Assembly (NCBI GenBank): GCA_037178975.1
Contig: JASJZH010000004.1
Location: 3,286,001-3,350,000 of the forward strand
Direction: 5' to 3'
Length of the DNA stretch: 64,000 nucleotides
Source of the DNA: Oscheius tipulae
Taxonomy: Eukaryota > Nematoda > Chromadorea > Rhabditida > Rhabditidae
Position 1 is the first letter of the stretch. Every line of letters begins with the position of its first letter. A program made the translations under genes and the position numbers. The notes below the pieces were generated by a model. The model did no database searches. It had not been told where the DNA came from and saw only the letters and a program-made list of their open reading frames with translations. This document shows positions 44,628 to 55,437 of this stretch, one piece after another.

Positions 44628-45864
44628 ATGGATGATGAACACGACGGTTTCGGTCCAACCCCAATGGATCATCCGCCTCTGGAAGAAGAGAACGAAGAGG
44701 GTGACGAACTGGAGGATGTCACTCCCCAAGTCCCGAATCATTTACTCCCAATGAACAAACGGGTCATTTTGGATCAGGAGCGGTTTCTACCGATTGGTCA
44801 GTATGATTTTTTCATTATCAGATCCTACTTCAGCCAATATTTCGCGAATAATGAAGCGTCTGCTACCTTCATCTGGGAAGGTGGCCAAAGAAGCAAAAGA
44901 ATGTGTGCAGGAATGTGTCTCCGAGTTCATTTCCTTTCTTACGAGTGAAGCTTGCGACCGATGCAAAGAGGTAGTGTTTTGCAATTCCAGTTTTATCTGT
45001 ACAACTGCAGGAGAAAAGAAAGACGATAAGTGCGGACGATTTAATGAAATCGCTCATTAACATGGGGTTCGATGAATACGTCGAGCCGATGGAGATTTTT
45101 ATGCGCAGGTTTCTTTTGTCTTGCTCACAATTCTCCCTTATCGTTTCAGATATCGTGAAATTAACAGAATACCCCCTCGTCCGCCATTTGCTCATCCGAC
45201 TGCCCCAACTTATCCTTCTTCGGTGGCAGTTCACGCCAATCCGACTCTTTCTCAGCCAATTGGTATTCTTCCATTTGTTCGCTTCATTCATTTGGTTCTT
45301 CAGCTTTAACTCTTCCCCAATCTCGTCCCACAGTCGTTCCTTCTATATGTCATGTTCAAATGGCTACCAATTCGAACGTCACTTCGCCAGTTCAGATCTC
45401 TTCTTCCTCCAAGACATTCTCTACAGTTTGTTATACTCTTTCTTTGCGTAATTTTCCTCAGATGTCTGCTCCGCAAGAGACGTCACAGCCTCAATCGTTC
45501 ACTGTCGTGTCCGCTCAACCAGCCAATGGTAATCCACCACCGAATTCCCTTGAACCTCTTCAACTGATGGTGGATCCGCAGACAAACCAGCATTATATGG
45601 TTGTCGACAGTCAGCTCTTTGTTCCATTCGAAAGCAAAAACATTTTTAGATGCCGATGGATCTCGGGAACTTCGTCCAGTGCAACTGGTCACAGGCGATA
45701 TGACTCCATTTGATGACCCATCAACTTCGAGTACTCCTCCTCAATTTGCTGTGCAGTCTCCGGTAGAACAGGAAAAGCCCTTCACGACCCCCGGTCCAAT
45801 AAAGACGCCTGCTCGATCTGAGAAGTTCACATCAGCTCCATACTCGAAGAGTAAACGCCATTAA
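44628..45864 (+). CDS. NFYB: CCAAT-binding factor subunit NF-YB
   Basis: Histone-fold subunit of the NF-Y transcription factor, which binds CCAAT boxes together with NF-YA and NF-YC. The ATG at 44628 directly follows CCTGCAG. An acidic N-terminus ([20 protein letters not shown]) precedes the core: [79 protein letters not shown], matching the NF-YB histone fold throughout, with the [10 protein letters not shown] block being invariant in the family. The tail is Ser/Thr/Pro/Gln-rich, as in activation domains, and is carried on several small exons; the introns at about 45434-45462 and 45611-45651 are inferred from reading frame. Stop at 45862-45864. The tail is longer than that of C. elegans NFYB-1 as I recall it. 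Confidence 0.93.
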
Positions 45865-46052
45865 TCCATGTTGCATCTCATCCTCTGTCATACCTTTGAT
45901 AAAGTTCATAATTTTTCCAAAAAAAAAAATATCGCGGTACATTAACGACAAGCACCGAAGGGCAAAATAAATGTGACTTTGGAAGAAGTGGAGCATCGAA
46001 AAGACTAATGTAGTAAACCCGCATTCAAACAAAATACCGTTTTGGGGGAACA

Positions 46053-49000
46053 TTACTTGTGGTAGCCGAAAAACTGATTTGGGTGGCATTGGAAGGAATT
46101 CAAGGGGAATGATGGGGGAAATTGGTTTGGAGTGTTGTTGAAAGCTGCCGGATTTGGATAGACGTTTCTGTAGGCATTCTGCATCATGCCATTGACTCCG
46201 TTCGGATAGTTCGGGTACATCATTGCCGCCGGAGGCATCATATTAGGCAGGAAGACTCTTTGTTCGTCTGCTCTTTCCATTCCAGTTGATCCGTTCGTTT
46301 TTGTGTAGTTGGGAGTGTAATTCTGCCAGAAAGTATTTCCCGGAGGATAAGCAGTGGGATCGAATCCGCCGTAAGTACCAGGAGCTGTAGGATAGGTCCC
46401 GGGGTACTGCGACTGCATGTACGGATTCAAGGGATTCATCTGCATCGGGAACTGCGCCTGGTGGACAGCAGCAAATTGTTGTTGTTGTTGTTGCTGAATG
46501 ACTAAGCTTTACCATTTTCTTGTCTGAAACTAACCAGTTGATGAGCCTGTTGCTGCTGTTGTGTTCTTTTCGATCTGGAGCTCTCACCGCTTCTTTTCGA
46601 AGAAGTTGGAGCGTCGATTGAGGCCCGAAGCGGCTGAACTGCCCCGGGAATCTGGACAGGGCCTTGTGGACTTCCGAACGGACCGGCAGAATGACGAAGA
46701 GGAGTGGCTGGATTTGAGAGTGGTGCCGGAGGTGCCCAGCCCTGATCAATGGTAGCATTTGGTGGAACTCCATGTACCGAAGAGACCGAACCAGGTTGAA
46801 GTCCTGGACTCATGAAGGACTGTTGCATCTCGGGAGTGGTGTGATTGGGCATCTGTCCACTGGAAGGAACACTTCCCGGAGTTGTGTTCTGTTTTAGAGA
46901 ACCGGGATACGTGTTCTGTGGGGTCTGGGCAAGCATTGAAGTAGAACTGGACGGTTCCATTATTGACTGAGCCGAGGTGTCAAAGGAGTTCATCTGAATA
47001 AAGTCAGTCACTATTTTAGGAACTCTTCTTACAGTTTCCTCGTCTATCTTTTTGATCGGGGCCCTTGGAGGCTGATCCATTGCTGCCAACTGTCTCTGTT
47101 CTTCCGTCAACGGGACCATTGGAGGCTTGTCCGGATCTGGTTCAGCGTCAATCGTGTCTGCCACAACGGGAGAGAGTTGAGGCGGAGCGTCATCGTCGTC
47201 ACTATTATAGCCGCCGGCAGCTGTCAAAATTGGAGGTGTATCGTTGTGACTTTCGTTGGGAAGAATAGGAGGAGCCTCGTCACTAGATGCTCCACTAACT
47301 GCCTGCAGTTGTGGAGGACGATCACTTTCGACCGATGCTGCTCTACTTCTGAAACTTATGGAATATATTTGACCCTCTTCAACTTTGCTACAGTGTATTG
47401 AAGAAAAGAAGCACCCACCTGGAACTTATCTCCTCGTCGTCAGGGATGCCTCCCATGTTCATGATCAACTGCTGCTGTTGATGATGGATCAGACTGTCTG
47501 TTATAGGTGTGCTACAGCGAGACATTCTTGTCAGAGGAGTATGGGGACGACTAATGCTGAAACAGAGATTTTCTTGTATTCATACTGTGCTCTTACCTTG
47601 AATCAGTGACTGGACTCCGAACAGGACTTCTGGTTGGAGTAGACAACGAGGTAGACCGATGGTCGCGCGCAATTCTGCTTCTAGAAAGAGAATGAGAGGT
47701 AGGAGTTGAGGTGGAAGGCGCCTGGTCACAGAAGGAGGAAAGAGCTGGTCGATACTAAAAGTCTGACTACAAAACTTTGGTCTGGGTAACATACCTCATC
47801 AACATCGTCGAACGTTCTCCCGCCTCCCGGAGTAGATGGATCGTCTTGTCTCATTGGAACGGTAGCTGAAGAGGCAGCCGAATCACATCGAGGAAATGAA
47901 GTTGACTCTCCAGCTGCGGTATCAACAGTCCCGTAATTTGGAGGAAAAACCTAAAAGTGGTCGTATTTTAGAAGTCAAATAAAGAATACTTTTCCAGGAC
48001 TTTTCCCAGACTTCTTAGCTGGCGGTCGTCTCTTTCGAGGAGGTGGAAGACCTTTCCCTTTTTGTGGTTTACCCTTCTTGCCCTTGCTTCCTCCAAGTGA
48101 ATAAGACGTGTCCTTGTCATCTGTATCAACATTGTTACCGCAACAAACAATATACCCTACCATCGGAAGAGAGCGAGCTGGCAGAACTGCGATCATCGTC
48201 CTCGTAGATCCCTTTTCCTCTATTGGCACGTCTCGTAAAGGTAGCGGAAGTCGAGGCCGAGTTGTTTGTCTGACGACCGATCAGTCCAGTGTTTTCAGCT
48301 TTCTTCTTTTCGGAACCAGAGTCAGGACTCTCGAAAAGAGCGTCATTTGGTTCTGAGCGCTGTTTGAATGTTGGTCAAAAAGGTCTAACCTTTGGAGATA
48401 GGTTTGACCTCGTCGTCGGAACTGAGAGAGTCAGACGAAGAAGGCGGGTGCTCTTTCCTGTTCACGAGAGTCAACTTTCTTCGAGCGGCCTTCTTTTTGA
48501 ACGACTTTGGCGTACCGCTACCCTAAATCCTTCTTTGATAAGAGGACTAAGAGAACACGAACCTTTTTGATAGTGCTTCCCACGGCGGCAATAGAAACCC
48601 CAGATGGTGTGCTCCCGACGTTAGCCGTGCATGGGCTGCGATGGGGGGTCGCGAGCCGAACGGGGGAGCGCACGGGAAAATCCTTCGACGGAGAATATTG
48701 GACTGGAGTCCACTTCAGCGAGGTCTCTATCAGCCAGATCCTATTTCTGTCTGATCTCGTCAGCTTGTGATGGGCTTCTACTGTCGACCAGTTCACAGCC
48801 AGTTCCATCCTGATGTCACTTTTTAGTTGTTTACATATGAACTATTACCCGTCAGGACCTCTTTGAAACCACTCCAGATTGTCGAGAGTTTCCACAACGT
48901 CATGCAGAGCTATCCCGGTCCCATTGGCAATCTCTGAACATCAGGAAAATATGGAAAACTGAAGAAGTATCCAACCTTGAAGAGACATCTTCTTCAGTTT

Positions 49001-51800
49001 CTCCATGTTCGCGTAGATCCACTCCAAAATGGCTGACTTCCAGTAGCTGGCATAGCTGACTCTTCCCGCATTCGAAAGAGGACGTTCCGGAGTGCCCAGA
49101 CGACCAGCCTTTCTCGAAAGGAGATAGCCTGAAAACAAAGTGTACAGACCCTGGAGAGTGACATACTGAAATCGATAAGGAATCGTCCAAAGCCCGATTT
49201 CTGATAGCATGGGAGAGTGACGATACAGGACAGATTCCAATTCTGATTGTTGTACTTTTCCTGGAATGAAATTGCTTGTTAAATGGGAGCCGACACATAC
49301 CTTTGAGAAATAACCGACAATATTATTTCCGTACTGATCATTCTTAGTCACAATGTAGAAGAGAAACGGTTCGACGTCGTAGTAAAGTGTCTTGTGGTCG
49401 ATGAACAGCTTGGCAATCAGGCACAGATTCTGGCAATACTCACTGAAACAGATTTTTGGGAACAGCATGAATGGATAGATACCTCGAAATGTTTCCGTCT
49501 ACTTCGAAAACTGACGTCTTGTTGTGACGGTAGATTTCATTTCCGGGTGGGCAACGTACAGTACACTTCTCCTGAAATTCGGTTCACCATCTGTTGGGAA
49601 GACTGGAATAGAACTAGTCGAGCTTCAACCCTTACAAGAAGTAACAAACTAGTTGTTTGCAGTTCAAATCGAAGTCAAAAGGCCCAAACAATTCGAGAAG
49701 GAAAAATGTTCGCGAATTTCTGTGAGGAGAGTTGGCTACTGGTGAGTATACTTGTTCGACTTGACTCGACTCGACTTTCGACTCGAATCCCAAGTATACT
49801 GGCGTGTGAGGTAGATTCAGATCTCAGAAAGATACTCTCAAGATTCTCTAACCGTTAAAACCAACCCTGTGATGTTCAATAGCCGAGGCAGTCTTCTTGT
49901 ACTTGAGACAGAACTCGCAAATATGTAGAATAGGATTGGAGGCAAACTCCTGTGGGAATGGCGAACTATACCATGTCTTCATCTGCTTGCTGCCTAAAAT
50001 ATTTAATCAATTTTGAGATCACTATGAGTCGATACCAAGAACAATCGAACGGGGCCAATGGGGTTCTTTCCTCGGATCGTCCTTGTCTACCAACTTTTTG
50101 ATGGCCTCATCTATTCCAGCCTGGGCATCCTTTCGAGCCTTTTCGGATCTGGCAATGGCTTCATCGTCAACCTGTACTTTCTTTTAAACAGTTTTAAAAT
50201 AATGACTTACAGGTACTTCTCCATTCTTCAAAAAGGTCTCCCAGTTAACATTTTCCTTCTCACGAATATTGGGAGAACTGACATCAGTTCTGAAAGTAGA
50301 TTTGATTAACCAGATAAAACAAAGGGAAAATGAAATAGAACCAACGTTTTGCGTTTCTTCCGCTGACTCATGTCGACTGCGGGGGGCGGCGAAATCTGGA
50401 AAAAGATATTGGTAATTCGTTACAGATGGGCGCGAAAATCACGCGTGGGGGGAGGGGCGGCAGCAGAACATACACACGCTGGTCGACCGAGAGAGACAGC
50501 GACGCTTGATAAGTCCGGCCAATAGTTGCGGAAAAACGAAAACATTCGATATCAACAGGGGCTGATAAGCGGAAAACACTAGCGCAGTTTTTAACTCTTC
50601 CAGAAAAAATGGAAACAACATGAGATTGAATCAATACCATGTTTTGTGGGCACACTCACCTCTAGATAACTGTCGTCAGCTGGCTCCTGTTTTGGCACTC
50701 TCAACCTCGTCGACTTCTTCGTTCCTCTATTGGAAGCAGTGTCTGTATCTGAGGAGGTTCGTGCCTAAATCAACCATTCTCTAGTAAGGACAGAAAACTA
50801 CAGCATCATCTACGGGAGAGCCGAAAAGAGCTGCGCTAGCGCTGTTTTGGGTCTTTCTCGTTCCGACGACCTTCTTAAGATCTTCCCCCTTTCGGCTCTT
50901 CATCTAAACGACTACGTTCTACCTTGAAATCTCTCGACTCTCACCTTTTTTGGCACACTGCCAGACGATGCTCCGCCAATCTCCTCGCTGTCGACTGTTC
51001 CCGACTCACCTGCAAAAATGGTCGATATGTCACCGCCTAAATGGGAGAGACAAACGTAAAGCTCTGGAAAATAACGAAAGAGATGGACGCATATTTGTTG
51101 GGACTCGCTGATCAATAACGCAACATCCACCAATTGACCCATCACTATTGTTAGCACGCAACCAATACGATCGCGCGGATTTATGCTCACGAAGTGTCTT
51201 CTATCACGCGAACCTGGGAAGAAGAATCCGTCTACTCGCGACGGTCTTCGGTGTGTTCTCTTCTCCGATGTGGCACTGAAGTAGGGAGACAGAGAGTCCA
51301 TCAACTTCTCACAAATTCTTCTTGCCGGTGATACAACTGGAGCTAAATTTGGATTTAGAGAGAGGGAATGGCTACAATTGCTACCGTCTGATGTGTCCCC
51401 GTCGTCGCAGTTTGTATCAATCGTCAGAGGCTTCTAAACTTTGATAATTTGTGTTCTTTCATAATACTTACCATGTCTTGAGATCTCGCGGGCTTCTCCT
51501 CTGAACTCTCCTCTTTTGTCTCGTCTTCCTCACCAAACTTCTTTGGTGCAACTCTTCTCCTCCCGCCACCAGAAGGTGTGAAAAACGTAGAGAGACTGTC
51601 GTGTAGATGCTTTAACTCATCGTGGTTCTTGTTCTGCTTCCTAAACATCCAATTGCTGTATCTGCCGAAAGAAAGCAGACTTTTCAGGACTCTTCTCCTT
51701 GCTCCTGTCCTCGTTGCGTCTGCTCCCGGAGCACTCCTTCGGCGCTTCCTGCCGATCGGGGACGGTACGAACACGAGCCATTCGCTAGGACATATGTCGT
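46053..51800 (-). CDS. KAT6 (MOZ/MORF)-type MYST histone acetyltransferase, no PHD fingers seen
   Basis: Nuclear acetyl-CoA-dependent histone acetyltransferase. The N-terminal exon near 51.5 kb holds [17 protein letters not shown], matching the KAT6 segment LTKFFTPSPDGRK. The MYST domain runs from about 50.0 to 48.7 kb: [20 protein letters not shown], a C2HC finger (CEFC ... HREKC), [40 protein letters not shown], the acetyl-CoA loop [14 protein letters not shown], the active-site Cys in LSCIVTLP and the catalytic Glu in TPERPLS. The post-domain helix ends [12 protein letters not shown]. The long C-terminus is basic and Ser-rich, then Gln/Pro/Met/Asn/Tyr-rich ([20 protein letters not shown]), like the Ser/Met-rich tail of KAT6A/B. 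The start is unclear: ATG at 51781 is in another frame, and the coding frame can be read back to an acceptor at 51801; the first in-frame ATG is at 51648. C. elegans counterpart would be LSY-12. Confidence 0.88.
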
Positions 51801-52443
51801 CTGAACCGGTCGATATTCAACTGTGCACAGGGAATTGGCAGAAAAGGGAGAGAAATGTCAAGCGGCGGACGATCGATGGTCATTTGCGAAAACAAAAATT
51901 CGGGGAGAGGCAGCACTTTCCGGCTCAGAATGTAAACATATCGAGAAAGTTTATCGATTCACAATAACCGTTGGCGCCTCATTTTTGGGGAGAATCATCG
52001 GTGAGCGGAAGAGTACAAAGGAGGTCGCGCGCTACACGAAACCGCAACTTGTCATTGATCCCACTTTTGTTTAGAATACCGGGGAGGTCTAATCATACCC
52101 TAGTCGTTCATTCATAACTAGATTGTTGACTTCCAAAAATAACCTAATTTCTAACTGTCAATAATTTTGTCATCGTGAGTAAGATTCGGCGAAAAATATC
52201 AGAAAGAGCAATAAGTTGTTTTGGCTATAATTGGCGATGGGAGTGCTCTGAAAGACTTTGTTGTCGACAGCCAGCTGGCCTGGAGCCAAAGCGTGGTAAA
52301 AGAAGGCGTCTGCAAGGATAAAAACAGAGTGAGAGCGGCCCTCTGGCAGAGACGCAGAGGACAGACTGAGTGCAGGGGGAAGATGTTTCCTTTTAGTTTG
52401 GCACTGACAGAGATATGTACAAAGACATGAGACAACAAACAGA
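51801..52443. other. Intergenic between KAT6 5' end and PAN-ZP gene 3' end
   Basis: 640 bases with no supported exon; too short to hold the PHD and H15-like modules of a usual KAT6. Contains the KAT6 promoter and the 3' UTR of the next gene. Confidence 0.5.
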
Positions 52444-54867
52444 TCAGAAAAGGCCACTTGTAGCGTAGTAGCGAAGCTGCTCTTCGGAATTGACCACCAC
52501 GAGCCGTCGTTTCACAACATGGTCCCCTCCCAGCTCCAGCAGTTGCTGCTCTACTGAAACTGCCTTCAATTGAATAGGAGAGTCAAGTACCTGTGTGGGG
52601 TGGTCGCAACAGTGCCGATGGGGAAATTCCAATTTGTCTGGCCAGGTTCGGGTCCTGTTCCAGAGCTTCTCTTATTTGTTCGAGTGATAGTCCTCGTTTC
52701 AGTCGATCCTCTCGTGGACAGCCTTCAACTGACGGACAGTTAGCTACTGGACACGCTCCGAAGGGGCAGACTCTCACCAGACAAGAGTACTGAACCTGGG
52801 GAGTCGTCTGGTACCGGAACGATTCCACAGTCACCTGAAATGTCATAGAACTCATAGAATGGGACTACAAATACTTTGATTCCGTAGTCTGACTTTTTTG
52901 GAGGACAGACAAGACCGACAAGATCAGCTGGACACGAGTCCTTTATGATGGGGAGAGGCTCCTTCTCCCAGTCATACTTGGGATCAATTGGCTCGACTTG
53001 ACATCCCAGAACGGACATGTACTCGGAAGGAATCGGGTAGTGAGGGATGAAGGAGAGGGTGATTTTCGATCCAACCACGACTACATCTACTGGTCGACCA
53101 TCCTTGTAAATGTCAAAGTTGATGGGTGTCTTCATGTTCTTCGTCAGGAGTCCGTCCATGACAGGACTGGTAGGAGAACCAGTGGTCTTTGTCGATGAAA
53201 CCGATCGAGTAGTGGTAAGAGGAGCTGTGGTGGTCTTCCCAGTGGTTGTCTTCTGTGTAGTAGTCACAGCTCTATTTTACAAGTGTTTTTATTTAGATTC
53301 TAAGCTCACCTAGTCGTGCTTGTGGTTGGTCTAGCAATTGTAGTTGTTCTTTGTGTTGTAACGGTTGTGGTTGTAAATGGAGGAGTCTGTCTAGCTATGG
53401 TCTTCACTGATGGGATTGTGGAAATCTTGGGGGTAGTTACAGGAACTGTCTTTGTGGTTGTAGTCGTTTGTCTGTAAAGAACGGACACAGGTTAGATTAT
53501 TTGATGGCGTTAGCAAAAGCGAGTGTTAGCTCCCCAGAACAAAGGCCGACCCGTTAGTAGCAGACTCCTCCTCGGTCCAAACAAAAACCGTCTGTTCGTT
53601 TAAAACTTGCTTCGTCGTCGGAAGGACTGATTCTTTGGCCAGCATGGAGAACAAGGCATGAGCTGATGCTTCCATCTCCTTTCTGGGTTTCCTCTCACCA
53701 TAACTTGTAGAGTTGAACTCACGTTTGACTGGGAGCAGCATCGTGTTTGGCTGCCAAAAGAGGCGTGGTACTCTTGGTCTTGAGAGGGCATTTCGCCTGA
53801 TAGGTGAGGTCGTCCGGAGTGATAAAGTAGAGAGGCTCGACTCCGTCCGTCGACAGAACAACCTCCAAAATCATATCGTCTCCCTAGGTTTGATGTCTAT
53901 TTGTTCTAAAGTAAAAACCTTAGAGCGAATGCTGTCACTGCAGTTTTTGCTGACTGTGGGACTGGGGAAGAAGAGTTCGAATTCGGATTGCTGCTTCGGC
54001 TCAATACGACAAGTGAAGAAGTCGTAGAGACCATAGAGAGCTCCAGTGTAGGGAACCTTGCTGTGTACTTTGACCACGACTCCGTCATTCTTACACTTGT
54101 GCTCGAAAGAGAAGGTCTCGGACACTGAAAGTATAGGGTCAGACAGACAGTGGCGCCAAGCTGATGACGATGACCTACTTACAATTGAAACAGTTGTTCT
54201 CGTAGTAGTCGATTCGGAAGTTCGGATTGTTGTTCAGACGGACAGCTGTGGGTTTAGTCAATTGAGAATTGGCCGAGAGATGACATCCACCGTCGGTACG
54301 ATTGAAAGAAATACTCCTACATGGGAAAGAACTCTCTTCTAGACATTCGGAAAGGCACTCTTCCAGAGAGTGCTTCTTCGAGACACGAATAACTTCAGAA
54401 GCATCCATGAATCGGTCCGACAAGTACGTAAAGGCATAGTCACTGCTACAGCGTCGCGTTGCTAGAAAAAATCTAGTTTAGACGGACACTGAACCCACAG
54501 TTGAGACAGTACTTCCAGTAGAACGAATAACGATCGTCTGCCTCCACATAACCGTCGACATTTTGCAGTTGATGAGGTTGGAAGACGTCACAGTGATGGG
54601 AGAAACCATCTGGTGATGGATGATGGTTCAGGGCAGCACACTCGAGTTTTCTTCCTACAAAACTTTAGAATTATTAAAGTAAACAAGTATACCAGGAACT
54701 TGAGGATCTTCTCCCAAGGAACAGGCACTCTGACAAGCTCGAATGGAGAGACGAGAACTAGCGACAGCTTGAAAGTTCAACTTGACTCTGGGCCATCGAA
54801 CAAAGTATGAGTTGCAGCGAGAAGCAGACTCGATCGAGCCCAAAAAGAGGAAGATCAGCCAGACCAT
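52444..54867 (-). CDS. Secreted PAN + ZP extracellular matrix protein with Thr-rich insert (LET-653/NOAH-like)
   Basis: Apical extracellular matrix protein. The ATG at 54867, six bases after TTTTCAG, opens the signal peptide MVWLIFLFLGSIESASRCNS. Two PAN/apple domains follow (RACQSACSLGEDPQVPG ... SFYWKYC; then CSSDYAFTYLSDRFMDASEV ... CLSECLEESSFPCRSISFNR). ZP-N (54.1-53.75 kb) has its four Cys: EHKCKND, FFTCRIE, SKNCSDS, YQAKCPL. A Thr-rich mucin-like stretch of about 95 residues (TTTTTKTVPVTTPK ... TTGKTTTAPLTTTRS) leads to ZP-C (NFDIYKDGRPVDVVVVGSKI, YMSVLGCQVEP, IKDSCPADLVGLVCP, YSCLVRVCPFGACPVANCP). DRLKRG is a furin-type site. There is no membrane segment at the C-terminus (ends YYATSGLF), unlike the neighbouring paralogue; LET-653 of C. 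elegans is also a PAN-ZP protein without one. ZP modules polymerise in cuticle, duct and sensory-organ matrices. Confidence 0.88.
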
Positions 54868-55437
54868 GAATTCTGAAAAGGGGGAAGTGAATTCGGGAAG
54901 TAGGACGGGATGAGAAGGCAAACAGACGGAGGACTCACGCAACACACGCAATCAGAATGTAAGTAAGGAAAATCGTTATTGGTTGTGACCAAAGTAGGTC
55001 TCGACGAAAAAGGCCCATTTGTCGGGCGATTCCGCGGATCAGGCCAAAAATTGTCAGAGATGTCAAGGCTGTTGCCGGAGGGAAGGCATTTGAGGCTAAA
55101 AAGGACGTTGACCTGATTGGGACAAAGTAGAACAGAGCTCCACCTGATCTGAATCAATGCCGATGGCCGCCCGACCACGGCCTTGACCGAGCAGTCAATG
55201 CGCAAAAGGCTACTGCCCTTTCACCTCTAGCCATATTTTTGGCAACGAGGAGCTTTCTTTGAAAGAAGTTAGGACAGGATGTAGCAGAGCCATAGAAAGA
55301 GAGAGGTGTTCTGATCCGGTTAAGGTCACTGACTTTCGATTATCCTCGCTGGTCAGTCACTGGATTATCCCTTTCCGATATCCGGTTTCCTCTCACTGCC
55401 ATAAAATATACTCTTCATTATTTTTGTTCGAATACAG
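54868..55437. other. Gap between tandem PAN-ZP genes
   Basis: 570 bases, no supported exon. Probably the 3' UTR of the upstream paralogue and promoter of the downstream one. Confidence 0.5.

Noticed and set aside
49730-49800. GACTCGACTCGACTTTCGACTCG short repeats
   Set aside because: A few imperfect tandem units inside a 300-base KAT6 intron; too short and degenerate to call a satellite.
51660-51781. ATG at 51781 ([11 protein letters not shown]) as the KAT6 start
   Set aside because: Its frame ends at a stop after 46 codons and is not the frame that continues into the FFTPS exon; left as unresolved.
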